From Caballeronia sp. Lep1P3 (GTDB lineage Bacteria > Pseudomonadota > Gammaproteobacteria > Burkholderiales > Burkholderiaceae): a DNA stretch of 64,000 nt. A program made the position numbers and the translations under genes. Positions 31,025 to 45,161 of this stretch are shown here, piece by piece. Under the pieces are notes generated by a model. The model searched no databases. It was not told where the DNA came from and saw only the letters and a list, made by a program, of their open reading frames with translations. The stretch spans positions 1,736,001-1,800,000 of the forward strand of contig NZ_CP084265.1 of the NCBI RefSeq assembly GCF_022879595.1, given 5' to 3'. Position 1 is the first letter of the stretch. Each line of letters opens with the position of its first letter.

Positions 31025-31261
31025 ATGTCAGTACAGATCATCATCCGCGAGACGAGAACCGGTCTCGAAATCGTCAGCGGCCAACGACGGCTCGACGCCT
31101 TGCTCGCCCTGCGCGACGAGGTCGTCGTGACGAGTCCCGGCATTGGGGAAATGGTGATCGCGCGTCTGCCCAATGGGCGCCTGCAGGGTTCGGCCAAGCC
31201 CGAGCATGTCGCTCTCTTTCGCCAACCCGATACGAGCGGCAACGCGAAAACGTTCGCCTAA
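31025..31261 (+). CDS. Small protein of unknown function
   Basis: I do not recognise this 78-residue protein. It begins MSVQIIIRETRTGLEIVSGQ and contains LDALLALRDEVVVTSPGIGE; predicted character is a small soluble alpha/beta protein with no signal peptide, cysteine or membrane helix. AGGAGA lies 6-8 bases before the ATG and an intrinsic hairpin follows the stop, so it looks like a real single-gene unit. It stands between the pseudouridine synthase terminator and the convergent def gene. Confidence 0.65.
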   Translation: MSVQIIIRETRTGLEIVSGQRRLDALLALRDEVVVTSPGIGEMVIARLPNGRLQGSAKPEHVALFRQPDTSGNAKTFA

Positions 31262-31288
31262 AGAAAAACCCGCTCGCGGGGAGCGGGT
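31262..31288 (-). terminator. Terminator of the ligA-def unit
   Basis: ACCCGCTC (31268-31275) pairs with GAGCGGGT (31281-31288) around GCGGG. On the minus strand the stem is followed by five T residues, the expected form after def. It also lies just after the stop of the small plus-strand gene and could serve both. Confidence 0.75.
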
Positions 31289-31323
31289 CTCTCGCAAAAG
31301 AAAGTCTTGCGCGGCCGTTTCGG

Positions 31324-33956
<2,633 letters not shown>

Positions 33957-34061
33957 TCAGTCAACCGACCGTTCGATTGTCTCAGAAGATCGGTAAATCG
34001 TGGCATCGGCCGGACGGCATAGGCCGCGCGCAGCGTGCGGTGGCGCGCAGGAAACGGAAAG

Positions 34062-34123
34062 CGCCCCGGCGAGGGGCGCAATCAGGACTTCCACACGCGC
34101 CGCCCGATGCGGCGCATCGGGCG
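34062..34123 (-). terminator. Hairpins after zipA
   Basis: Read on the minus strand, a perfect 10-bp stem (CGCCCGATGC at 34101-34110 with GCATCGGGCG at 34114-34123, loop of three) follows the zipA stop by 12 bases. A second stem (GCGCCCC at 34062-34068 with GGGGCGC at 34074-34080) follows it. Neither has a real T tract, so partial readthrough into ligA is likely. Confidence 0.5.
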
Positions 34124-34135
34124 TGAAACGCGGCG

Positions 34136-35398
34136 TTACTGGCTAAAGAGTCTGCGCGTCGCGGCAGAGCCGGCCGGCATGCCTGCCTGCTCGAGCTTTG
34201 CGTAGAGCGTCATCAACTGCTTCTCGATGGCGAGCAGCGCCGATTCGGGCAACGGACGGCGCTGATCGTCGACGACGCGCGCCCCGATACGCTCCGACAG
34301 CGACTTCGCGTAATCGCACATGAGACGGAACGGCAGAATGTCTTCGTCGGCGACGGGCACGTCCAGCACCAGCGTGATCATCTGGCCGCCCTTGTACGTC
34401 AGGTCATCGCGCAGAAAGTTCGTGTCGCCGAACTGGAGCATGAACACCGGATTCTGCTTGCCGTCGAGCTTCACGAAACGCGTGCCGTCGCGCGAGAGCA
34501 GCAGGCCGTCTTGCGACGCCACCGCCTGCACGTAGTTCGCGGACCACGGCGCGCCGTCGGAGAGAATGTTGATCGAGAGTTGCGCGTCGCACTGCGCGGC
34601 GAACGCGTCCAGCTCGCGCGCCATGCCGACGGTTTCCATCATGTCGGGAAATTCGGGCGCGCCGTCGATGGCGTCCGCGAGACGCTGCACGCCGGTCACG
34701 AATTCGGAAAACTCCAGTTCATTGAGCGGGCCGCTGCGGTTCGCAAGCTGCGCGGCCGCGCGCAGCTCGTCGTATCGAACGCCGTGGCGCAGCAATTCCC
34801 ACGCGTTCTCGCCTTCGGCCTTGCCTTCGATCGTCACGGGCTTGGTTCCCGCGCGGCGCAGGCGCTGCGCGAGCGGAATCACGCGATCTCCGGCGACGGG
34901 CGCGGCGAGACGAACCGGCACCACGCAGTCGATGCGCCGGTCGACGACCGCGGGCGGCGTCGACGAAACGGTGGTCGCGGCGGGCATCACCGGCTCGCTG
35001 CGCTCCTCGTCGATGACCGCGGGTTCATCGGCCACGCCGTTCGCGGACGTGGCTTCCGCCTGCAGATCGACGGGCATATCCGCCGGCGCGACGGCTGGGG
35101 CAACGGCCGCCGGCTCACTAGATTCGGGCGCGCCGCCGAAGCTCGGCTCGACGCGCACGTCGCGCGGCGCTTCGTCGGCGAGTTCGCCCGCGACCGGCTC
35201 GCGCCGCGTCGGGCGCACCGGTTCGATGAACGGCTGCTCGTCGTCGGTTTCCTGGCGCGCGAGCGCATCGGCGGCTTCGTCGGGCATCGGGCGGGGCATC
35301 TTGCGCCGCACCTTCGCCGTCTGCCATGCGTTGTACACCACCACGCCGCCCACCACCACGGCGCCCGCTCCGATCAAACCGAGTGTCAACTCGTCCAT
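34136..35398 (-). CDS. zipA: ZipA-like FtsZ-binding division protein
   Basis: An inner-membrane anchor for the FtsZ ring. The 420 residues have one N-terminal membrane helix (LTLGLIGAGAVVVGGVVVYN), a short basic patch (KVRRKMPRPMP), a long disordered linker rich in Pro, Ala, Glu and Val, and a C-terminal FtsZ-binding domain (ZipA_C) with FVKLDGKQNPVFMLQFGDTN and TLVLDVPVADEDILPFRLM. GGAG precedes the ATG at 35398. The same frame stays open far upstream into smc, but only as a shadow. smc lies 161 bases upstream. Confidence 0.88.
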   Translation of the reverse strand: MDELTLGLIGAGAVVVGGVVVYNAWQTAKVRRKMPRPMPDEAADALARQETDDEQPFIEPVRPTRREPVAGELADEAPRDVRVEPSFGGAPESSEPAAVAPAVAPADMPVDLQAEATSANGVADEPAVIDEERSEPVMPAATTVSSTPPAVVDRRIDCVVPVRLAAPVAGDRVIPLAQRLRRAGTKPVTIEGKAEGENAWELLRHGVRYDELRAAAQLANRSGPLNELEFSEFVTGVQRLADAIDGAPEFPDMMETVGMARELDAFAAQCDAQLSINILSDGAPWSANYVQAVASQDGLLLSRDGTRFVKLDGKQNPVFMLQFGDTNFLRDDLTYKGGQMITLVLDVPVADEDILPFRLMCDYAKSLSERIGARVVDDQRRPLPESALLAIEKQLMTLYAKLEQAGMPAGSAATRRLFSQ

Positions 35399-35559
35399 GC
35401 ACGCTCCATCATTCTTTTGAGTTAAGAAGCGCCGCGCGATCTGTCGCATGCATCCGTTTGCGTTCCGGCCTGTTCGCCGCGTCGCCGATGCACGCCACTC
35501 CGCGCCTGCGCGCCTGGCCGGATGCGAACTCCGGCCTTTCATCCGTTCAAGAACCGGCG

Positions 35560-38500
35560 TCAGCCGTTCTGTGCGAAGCCCGCGGCGGATTCCATGTCCA
35601 CCGCGACGATGCGCGACACGCCCTGCTCCTGCATCGTCACGCCAATCAACTGCTGCGCCATCTCCATCGCGATCTTGTTGTGCGAGATGAAGAGGAATTG
35701 CGTCTTGCTCGACATCGCCCGCACGAGATTGGCGAAGCGCTCGGTATTCGCGTCGTCGAGCGGCGCGTCCACTTCGTCGAGCAGACAAAACGGCGCGGGA
35801 TTGAGCTGGAACATCGCGAAGACGAGCGCCGTCGCGGTGAGCGCCTTTTCGCCGCCCGAAAGCAGGTGAATGGTCGAATTCTTCTTGCCCGGCGGCTGCG
35901 CCATGACCTGCACGCCGGCATCGAGAATTTCGTCGCCGGTCATGATGAGCTTCGCCTGGCCGCCGCCGAAAAGCCGCGGGAACAGTTCGCCGAAGTGACG
36001 GTTCACCTCGTCGAACGTGCCTTGCAGGAGCGCGCGCGTTTCCTGGTCGATCTTGTGGATCGCGTCCTCGAGCGTGCCGATGGCGTCGTTCAGATCCGCC
36101 GATTGCGCGTCGAGGAAGTGCTTGCGCGCGGTGGCCGCCGCCAGTTCTTCGAGCGCGGCCATGTTGACCGGCCCGAGCGCGACGATCGCGTTGTTCAGCC
36201 GCGTGACTTCGCCTTGCAGATACGACGGCTTCATGTCCGGCGAGAGCTTCGCCTGCAACTCGGCTTCGTCGACGCCCGCCGCCTGCAACTGCTCGACGAA
36301 CTGCTCGCCGCTGATGCGCGCCGCCTGCTCCTTCAACTGCAATTCGTTGATCTTGTCGCGCAGCGGTTGCAGCGAGCGCTCGACAGAAAGACGCTGCTCG
36401 TCGGCCTGACGCAGGCGCGCGGTCAGATCGTCCAGTTCCAAGCGCGCCGCGTGCAGCGCTTCCTCGCGAGCCGCGCGCACTTCGAGCGCGTCCTGCAGCC
36501 CGGTGTGCGCCGTCTGCTCGTTGATGGTTTCGAGTTCGGCGCGCGCGTCTTCGAGCGCGCCCGCGACACGCTCGCTCTGCTCCTGTGCCGTGCCGATATT
36601 GCGCTCGTATTCCTCGATCTTCGCCGCGAGACCGCGCACCGCGAAGTTCGCATCGCTCGCCGCGCGTTCGAGTTCGCGCAGTTCGTGACGCGCGCCGGTG
36701 AGCGTTTCGTCGAGCGCTTCGAAGGCGAGCTGGTTGTCCTCGAAGCGCGCCTGCAATTGCGCGATCTCGCCGTCGTGCTGCTCGAACGCGGCTTCGGATT
36801 CGGCGCGCAGCGCGCGCTGTTCCTCGATCTGCGCGGCGATTTCCTCGAGTTCCTCGCCGATCTGCGTGGTGCGCTGCGTATAGCGCTCGTGCGCCTGCGC
36901 GAGCTTGAGCGCGTCCATCTGCAAGGCGTGAACGCGCTGCGTGGCGCGATCGGCGGCGGCGCGCGCATCGGCGAGAACTTGCGATGCCTGCGTGTGCGCG
37001 GCGTCGGCGCGAACCGCGCTGGCCTTCGCTTCGTCGGCGAGAAGCGCTTGTGCGCGCACCTGTCGGGCGAGATTTTCGATTTCCTGCGCACGCGCGAGCA
37101 TGCCCGACTGCTCGGAATCCGACGCATAAAGCTGCACGCCGACGCGCGTCACGAGATGGCCGGCTTTCACGACGAACGCGCCGCCTTCGGGCAACTGATT
37201 GCGCATCGCGAGCGCCTGCGCGATATCGTCGGCGATGAACGTGGCGCCGAGCCATTCGTTGAGCACCGCGCGGATGCCCGGATCGTCGATGCGCAAAAGC
37301 GATGTCAGCGGCCGCAGGCCCGGCGGCGCGTCGAGCGGCTTGCCAGCGGCGGGCGGCGCATAGAAGGCGAGCTTCGCGGGCGGCGCGTCGGTCGCGAAAG
37401 CCTTGATCCAGTCGAGATTCGAGACTTCGAGCGCGGAGAGACGCTCGCGCAGCACGGCTTCGAGCGCCGGCTCCCAGCCCGCTTCGACGTGCAGCTTCTT
37501 CCAGAGGCGCGGCAACGCGCCGAGTTCATGCTTGTCGAGCCACGGCTGGATTTTGCCCTCGGTCTGCACGCTTTCCTGCAGCGCCCTGAGCGCGGCAAGG
37601 CGCGCTTCGAGCTGATGAATCTGCGCGCTCTCCGCCTGCACGCGCTCTTGCGCCGCGCGGCGTTCGGCGTCGAGGCGCGGCACGGTTTCCTGCGCGTCGG
37701 CGAGGCGCGCCTGCGCTTCGGCGAGAATCTCTTCGTTCTCGGCAAGCTGCATGCGCAATTCTTCGAGCTGCGCTTCGTCCGGCGCGTCCAGTCCGCCGGC
37801 TTCGTTCTTCAGGCGTTCTTGACGTTGCTGCAATTGCTGAAGCTGCTGGTCCGCGTTGCGCTGATGCGCCGCTTCCAGCTTGAGCGCCTGCTCCGCGCGC
37901 GCGATGCCCGCGCGCTCTTCGTTCAGTTGCGTCTGCGCATCGCGCCAGCGGGCTTCGAGCGCGGGCAGCGCGTCGTGCTTCGCGGCGGCGGCGTCCGTAG
38001 CGATGGCGGCTCGCTCTTCGCCTTCGGCGAGCGCTTCCGATGCGCTTTCGATTTCGTCGCGCGCCTTCTGCGCCTGCATCTGCCATTGTTCACGCTGCGC
38101 GGTGAGCGCGGCGATCTGCGCCTGCACGCGATTGCGCGACTCCACGATGAAGCGAATTTCCGCTTCGAGCCGGCTCACTTCGGCATTCGCTTCGTAGAGC
38201 GCGCCCTGCGCGCCTTGCATGGCATCGCTTGCGCTGTAGTGCGCGACGCGCAGCGTCTCCAGTTGCGCTTCGACTTCGCGCAGACGCGCGGTCTGCGCTT
38301 CGAGTTCGATCTGCGCCTCGCGAATCGCGCGCTGCTGGCGCTCGGCCTCGTTGCCCGCTTCGTTCTTGCGCAGCAGCCACAGGAGGCGCTGCTTCTCTTC
38401 GCCCTCGGCCTGCAGTGCCTTGTATTTCGTCGCGACGACAGCCTGCGCTTCCAGCTTCTCGAGATTGGCCGTCAGCTCGCGCACGATGTCTTCCACGCGC

Positions 38501-39075
38501 GTGAGATTCTCCCGCGTATCGTGCAGACGATTCTCCGTCTCGCGCCGCCGTTCCTTGTACTTCGACACGCCCGCCGCTTCTTCGAGAAACACGCGCAGCT
38601 CTTCCGGCTTCGCCTCGATGATGCGGGCAATCATGCCCTGCCCGATGATCGCGTAGGCGCGCGGACCGAGACCCGTGCCGAGGAAGATGTCCTGAATGTC
38701 GCGGCGTCGCGCGGGCAGATTGTTGATGTAGTAGCTGGACGTGCCGTCGCGCGTGAGCACGCGCTTGACCGCGATCTCGCCGTAGGCGCTCCACTGGCCG
38801 GCGGCGCGGCCGTCGCCGTTATCGAAGATCAGCTCGACGCTTGCGCGGCTGCCGGGCTTGCGCGCGGTCGACCCGTTGAAGATGACGTCCTGCATCGACT
38901 CGCCGCGCAACTCCGATGCACGCGATTCGCCGAGCACCCAGCGCACGGCATCGATGATATTGGACTTGCCGCAGCCATTCGGCCCGACGACGCCGACGAG
39001 CTGGCCCGGTACCTGGAAATGCGTGGGATCGACGAAGGACTTGAAACCAGCGAGTTTGATCGAAGTGAGACGCAC
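35560..39075 (-). CDS. smc: Chromosome segregation protein SMC
   Basis: A condensin ATPase that organises and segregates the chromosome. The 1171 residues have the classical layout: Walker A GPNGCGKSN (31-39) after MRLTSIKLAGFKSFVDP, a long coiled coil, the hinge at about residues 500-660 (LPRLWKKLHVEAGWEPALEA), a second coiled coil rich in Ala, Glu, Gln and Arg, then signature LLSGGEKALTATALVFAMFQ and Walker B FCLLDEVDAPLDDANTERF. It heads the smc-zipA-ligA-def run. The matching kleisin genes scpA and scpB are not in the window. Confidence 0.97.
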   Translation of the reverse strand: MRLTSIKLAGFKSFVDPTHFQVPGQLVGVVGPNGCGKSNIIDAVRWVLGESRASELRGESMQDVIFNGSTARKPGSRASVELIFDNGDGRAAGQWSAYGEIAVKRVLTRDGTSSYYINNLPARRRDIQDIFLGTGLGPRAYAIIGQGMIARIIEAKPEELRVFLEEAAGVSKYKERRRETENRLHDTRENLTRVEDIVRELTANLEKLEAQAVVATKYKALQAEGEEKQRLLWLLRKNEAGNEAERQQRAIREAQIELEAQTARLREVEAQLETLRVAHYSASDAMQGAQGALYEANAEVSRLEAEIRFIVESRNRVQAQIAALTAQREQWQMQAQKARDEIESASEALAEGEERAAIATDAAAAKHDALPALEARWRDAQTQLNEERAGIARAEQALKLEAAHQRNADQQLQQLQQRQERLKNEAGGLDAPDEAQLEELRMQLAENEEILAEAQARLADAQETVPRLDAERRAAQERVQAESAQIHQLEARLAALRALQESVQTEGKIQPWLDKHELGALPRLWKKLHVEAGWEPALEAVLRERLSALEVSNLDWIKAFATDAPPAKLAFYAPPAAGKPLDAPPGLRPLTSLLRIDDPGIRAVLNEWLGATFIADDIAQALAMRNQLPEGGAFVVKAGHLVTRVGVQLYASDSEQSGMLARAQEIENLARQVRAQALLADEAKASAVRADAAHTQASQVLADARAAADRATQRVHALQMDALKLAQAHERYTQRTTQIGEELEEIAAQIEEQRALRAESEAAFEQHDGEIAQLQARFEDNQLAFEALDETLTGARHELRELERAASDANFAVRGLAAKIEEYERNIGTAQEQSERVAGALEDARAELETINEQTAHTGLQDALEVRAAREEALHAARLELDDLTARLRQADEQRLSVERSLQPLRDKINELQLKEQAARISGEQFVEQLQAAGVDEAELQAKLSPDMKPSYLQGEVTRLNNAIVALGPVNMAALEELAAATARKHFLDAQSADLNDAIGTLEDAIHKIDQETRALLQGTFDEVNRHFGELFPRLFGGGQAKLIMTGDEILDAGVQVMAQPPGKKNSTIHLLSGGEKALTATALVFAMFQLNPAPFCLLDEVDAPLDDANTERFANLVRAMSSKTQFLFISHNKIAMEMAQQLIGVTMQEQGVSRIVAVDMESAAGFAQNG

Positions 39076-39118
39076 GGCGATATCGCTGTTTGAAGTGAAT
39101 GACGGAGGATGAACGGCT

Positions 39119-39141
39119 GACGGGCCGAGGCGTGGCCCGTC
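39119..39141 (-). terminator. Hairpin between the DMT permease gene and smc
   Basis: GACGGGCC (39119-39126) pairs with GGCCCGTC (39134-39141) around a 7-base loop, in the 123-base gap between the end of the permease gene and the start of smc. There is no T tract. It may terminate the permease transcript or punctuate a readthrough transcript into smc. Confidence 0.45.
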
Positions 39142-39198
39142 GCGGATGATCGTCTCATGTGCGCCTGAGCCTGCCGGCCGCGGCGCGAGCGGACACCA

Positions 39199-40155
39199 TC
39201 ATACCATCGCGCGTGTCGATTTCTTTTTGCCTTCAGGGTCGTGCGGCGGCCTCTGCGAAGGCTCGCCGCGCGGTCGATGCACCCACGCCGACAGCACGCA
39301 GGCGGCCACGATGCATGCGCCGCCGGCCCATTCGCGCGGCCCCGGCGCCTCGTTCGCGATGAGCCACGACGAGAGCGCCGTGACCACCAGTTCGAACAGC
39401 ATGATGATGGACGCGCGATTGGCCGGCACGCGCGCGAGCCCGATCTGCACGATTACGTTGTTGACCGCGAGCACGACGCCGAGCCCCATCACGATGAACA
39501 AAACGACGCCCATCTGCGAGGCGGCGGGCGCGGCGCGCATCGGCTCGAAGAAGCTCGCGAGCGTCGCGACGATGGCCGCGCCGCCGAAGATCACGGCCGT
39601 TCGCATTTCGGGCTTCATGCGGGGCAAGGTCCGCGTGATCCTGACGACGAGCACGTTGCTCATCGCGAAGCCCATGCCGCCCGCGAGACCGGCCCATTCC
39701 GCCGCATTCGCCGGCAGCGGCATGCCGAGTTCGGGCGACCAGAGCATCGTGACCGCGCCCGCGAGCGACAGCAGCGAAAGCGCGGCGTCGGCGCGCGTGA
39801 GGCGGTCCTTCAGGATGAAATGCGCGAAGATCGCGGTCCACGCCGGCGTCAGATAGAAGAGCAGCAGCACGCGCATCACCTGGCCGTGGATCGCTCCCCA
39901 CACGAAGCCGACGCTCGTCACGCCCGCCGCGATGCCCAGGCACACGAGCAGCCAGTGCCATGAAATCGTGCGGATCGAGCGGTGTTTCAGCGCGAGCACG
40001 AAGAGGCACGCGGCGCCGCTCGTCGTCGCGCTGGCGGCCGTGCCGGTGAGCCCCATCGACGCGAGCAGGCGCATCGGATACCAGACGAAGCCCCATACCG
40101 ATGCGCCGAGCATGATCGCGAGCGTCGGCAGCGCGTCGTGAACACGGCGCGTCAT
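39199..40155 (-). CDS. DMT-superfamily (EamA) permease
   Basis: A 318-residue inner-membrane protein with about ten helices in two EamA halves. The first half begins ALPTLAIMLGASVWGFVWYP and the second MGFAMSNVLVVRITRT. The C-terminus is a short charged tail after VLSAWVHRPRGE. GGAG lies eight bases before the ATG. It is divergent from dapC and its substrate cannot be predicted. It is only distantly similar to the DMT permease at the left end of the window (different helix sequences), so not a recent duplicate. Confidence 0.85.
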   Translation of the reverse strand: MTRRVHDALPTLAIMLGASVWGFVWYPMRLLASMGLTGTAASATTSGAACLFVLALKHRSIRTISWHWLLVCLGIAAGVTSVGFVWGAIHGQVMRVLLLFYLTPAWTAIFAHFILKDRLTRADAALSLLSLAGAVTMLWSPELGMPLPANAAEWAGLAGGMGFAMSNVLVVRITRTLPRMKPEMRTAVIFGGAAIVATLASFFEPMRAAPAASQMGVVLFIVMGLGVVLAVNNVIVQIGLARVPANRASIIMLFELVVTALSSWLIANEAPGPREWAGGACIVAACVLSAWVHRPRGEPSQRPPHDPEGKKKSTRAMV

Positions 40156-40253
40156 GGATGCGCTCCCGCGCGCGTGGTTTTTGTCGATTCGAAGCTCGTC
40201 ATGCCGTATCCGGTTTTTGCCGCCGTGCGCCTTCGGGCGCGAAGGGCGCGCGG

Positions 40254-40259
40254 TATAAT
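40254..40259 (+). promoter_or_regulatory. -10 element upstream of dapC
   Basis: A perfect TATAAT lies in the divergent region between the DMT permease and dapC. There is no recognisable -35 at 16-18 bases. It is about 138 bases before the GTG start chosen for dapC, and 48 bases before an in-frame ATG at 40307. Confidence 0.4.
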
Positions 40260-40396
40260 CGCCCGCTTATCGTCCGATTATCACCCGCTTCCCTGCTGTC
40301 TTTTTCATGCCGCCGCGCCGCGCGTTCGGGCGCATCCGCAGCGGCGCGCATGGCGCCTGCGCGCCGCCCGACGTTCATCGCTCAAACCGACACGCC

Positions 40397-41623
40397 GTGA
40401 ATCCACTTCTTCAGACACTCCAGTCGTATCCATTCGAAAAACTTCGCGTGCTGTTCAAGGGCATCGAGCCGCGCGCCGGATTCACGCCGATCAGCTTCGG
40501 CATCGGCGAGCCGAAGCATCCGACGCCCGCGTTCATCCGCGATGCCGTCGTCAACGCGCTCGACGGCCTCGCCGCATATCCCGCCACGCTCGGCAGCGAG
40601 CCGCTGCGCGAAGCCATCGCCGCGTGGGTCAAGGCGCGCTACGGGCTCGCTTCCATCGATGCCGCGACCGAAGTGCTGCCGGTTTCCGGCTCGCGCGAAG
40701 CCTTGTTCGCGCTCGCGCAGACGGTCATCGACAGCCGCAGCACGCCCGCGTTGTCGGGCGGCCAACCGCCGATCGTACTCTGCCCGAACCCGTTCTACCA
40801 AATCTATGAAGGCGCGGCGCTGCTCGCGGGCGCGCAACCCTTCTTCGTCAATAGCGATCCGGCGCGCAACTTCGCGTGCGACTACTCGACCGTGCCCGAG
40901 GATGTCTGGGCGCGCACGCAACTGCTCTATGTCTGCTCGCCGGGCAACCCCACGGGCGCGGTGCTCACGCTCGACAACTGGCGCGAACTCTTCGCGCTCT
41001 CCGACAAGCACGGCTTCGTGATCGCATCCGACGAATGCTATTCGGAGATCTATTTCGACGAAGCGCATCCGCCGCTCGGCGGCCTCGAAGCCGCGCGCCT
41101 GCTCGGTCGCGGCTTCGAGCGGCTCGTCATGTTGTCGAGCCTGTCGAAGCGCTCGAACGTGCCGGGCATGCGCTCGGGCTTCGTCGCCGGCGACGCGTCG
41201 GTGCTCAAGAGTTTCCTGCTGTATCGCACGTATCACGGCGCGGCGCTCTCGACCGTGTTTCAGCGCGCGAGCATCGCGGCCTGGCAGGACGAGGCGCACG
41301 TGCGCGAGAACCGCGCGCTCTATCTGAGCAAGTTCCAGACGGTCACGCCGATGCTCGCGGACGTCCTCGACGTGCGTCTGCCCGATGCCGCGTTCTATCT
41401 CTGGGCGAACGTTTCGCGCACCGGACTCAGCGACACCGAGTTCGCGGCGCGCCTCTACGCCGACTATAATGTGACGGTTCTGCCGGGCTCCTACCTCGCT
41501 CGTCCCGCGCATGGCACGAATCCCGGCGAGGGGTTCGTCCGCATCGCGCTCGTCGCCGGGACCGGGGAATGTATCGAAGGCGCCCGCCGCATCGTCGAAT
41601 TTTGCCGCACGCTTCCTTCCTGA
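40397..41623 (+). CDS. dapC: Succinyldiaminopimelate transaminase
   Basis: A PLP-dependent fold type I aminotransferase of the succinylase branch of lysine/diaminopimelate synthesis. It transfers an amino group from glutamate to N-succinyl-2-amino-6-ketopimelate. The PLP lysine is Lys251 in [16 protein letters not shown], and [16 protein letters not shown] carries the Asn-Pro motif. I chose the GTG at 40397 because the family begins [16 protein letters not shown]; the in-frame ATG at 40307 would add a 30-residue Arg-rich segment. Length is then 408. dapD follows after 37 bases. Confidence 0.9.
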   Translation: MNPLLQTLQSYPFEKLRVLFKGIEPRAGFTPISFGIGEPKHPTPAFIRDAVVNALDGLAAYPATLGSEPLREAIAAWVKARYGLASIDAATEVLPVSGSREALFALAQTVIDSRSTPALSGGQPPIVLCPNPFYQIYEGAALLAGAQPFFVNSDPARNFACDYSTVPEDVWARTQLLYVCSPGNPTGAVLTLDNWRELFALSDKHGFVIASDECYSEIYFDEAHPPLGGLEAARLLGRGFERLVMLSSLSKRSNVPGMRSGFVAGDASVLKSFLLYRTYHGAALSTVFQRASIAAWQDEAHVRENRALYLSKFQTVTPMLADVLDVRLPDAAFYLWANVSRTGLSDTEFAARLYADYNVTVLPGSYLARPAHGTNPGEGFVRIALVAGTGECIEGARRIVEFCRTLPS

Positions 41624-41660
41624 CGCGCTGCCGGTCCAACTCTCCATTCTTGATATCACT

Positions 41661-44112
<2,452 letters not shown>

Positions 44113-44144
44113 ATCCTCACCCGCAAAAGAACAAGGAGCCTGCG

Positions 44145-45029
44145 ATGGCGCTACCTTTCACCACTCTTCGCGACCTGCTTCGCTTCGGCGTATCGCGCTT
44201 CACCGAGGCGGGCTTGTCGTTCGGTCATGGCTCGACCAACGCCTACGACGAAGCCGCGTACCTCATCCTGCATACGCTGCACCTGCCGCTCGACACGCTC
44301 GAACCTTTCCTCGACGCGCGCCTGCTCGACACCGAAATCGACGCCGTGATGCAGGTCATCGAGCGCCGGGCGAAAGAGCGCGTGCCTGCCGCGTACATCA
44401 CGCAGGAAGCGTGGATGCACGGCCGGCGCTTCTATGTGGACGAGCGCGTGATCGTGCCGCGTTCGTTCATCGGCGAGTTGCTGCAGGACGGCTTGCAGCC
44501 CTATGTGCCGGACCCGGACCACGTCACACGCGTGCTCGAGCTTTGCACCGGCTCTGGATGTCTCGCGATTCTCGCGGCGCAGGCCTTCGAGAACGCCGAT
44601 GTCGATGCCGTCGACATCTCCGCCGATGCGCTCGCCGTCGCACGCCGCAATATCGACGACTACGCGCTGCAAGACCGCGTGACGCTTCACGAAGGCGACC
44701 TTTACGCGCCGCTGTCCGCCGCGCGCTACGAAGTCATCGTCACGAACCCGCCGTATGTCAACGCGACGGCGATGCAATCGCTGCCCGAGGAATATCGTCA
44801 CGAGCCGGAACTCGCGCTCGCGGGCGGCGCGGACGGCATGGACGTCGTGCGGCGCATCGTGCGCGATGCCGGCAAGTGGCTCACGGAAGATGGCGTGCTC
44901 GTCGTGGAAATCGGCAACGAGCGCGCGAACGTGGAAGCGGCGCTGGGCGGCCTCGAACTTGTCTGGCTTTCGACGAGCGCCGGCGACGACAACGTGTTTC
45001 TCATCCAGGCGGCCGATCTGCCCACCTGA
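44145..45029 (+). CDS. prmB: 50S ribosomal protein L3 glutamine methyltransferase
   Basis: Methylates a glutamine side chain of ribosomal protein L3 using SAM. The 294 residues have the N-terminal recognition helices (FTTLRDLLRFGVSRF), the SAM loop LELCTGSGCLAILAAQA, and the catalytic NPPY in VIVTNPPYVNATAM. The substitution pattern (RSFIGELLQDG, PEEYRHEPELALAGGADG) matches PrmB rather than PrmC. AAGGAG lies at good spacing before the ATG. It follows dapE by 32 bases. Confidence 0.95.
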   Translation: MALPFTTLRDLLRFGVSRFTEAGLSFGHGSTNAYDEAAYLILHTLHLPLDTLEPFLDARLLDTEIDAVMQVIERRAKERVPAAYITQEAWMHGRRFYVDERVIVPRSFIGELLQDGLQPYVPDPDHVTRVLELCTGSGCLAILAAQAFENADVDAVDISADALAVARRNIDDYALQDRVTLHEGDLYAPLSAARYEVIVTNPPYVNATAMQSLPEEYRHEPELALAGGADGMDVVRRIVRDAGKWLTEDGVLVVEIGNERANVEAALGGLELVWLSTSAGDDNVFLIQAADLPT

Positions 45030-45161
45030 CCAAACGCGCCGACGCATTTCGACGGCGTCGCGCGCTCGACGTTCGGTAAGATGACGCATCGCCGCTTCGG
45101 GCGGCGTTCGTCATCCCGCTGCGCGCGCACTGCGCGCAGCGTTTCGAACCAGCGCATCTCT

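Noticed and set aside
34136..37255. A 1039-residue fusion of ZipA with an Arg-rich N-terminal extension
   Set aside because: The extension is the smc gene read in the wrong frame. ZipA has its own ATG at 35398 with a Shine-Dalgarno and a membrane helix directly after it.
35326..39093. 1255-residue plus-strand reading frame opposite smc and part of zipA
   Set aside because: Shadow of the SMC coiled coil. The minus-strand SMC has intact Walker A, signature and Walker B motifs.
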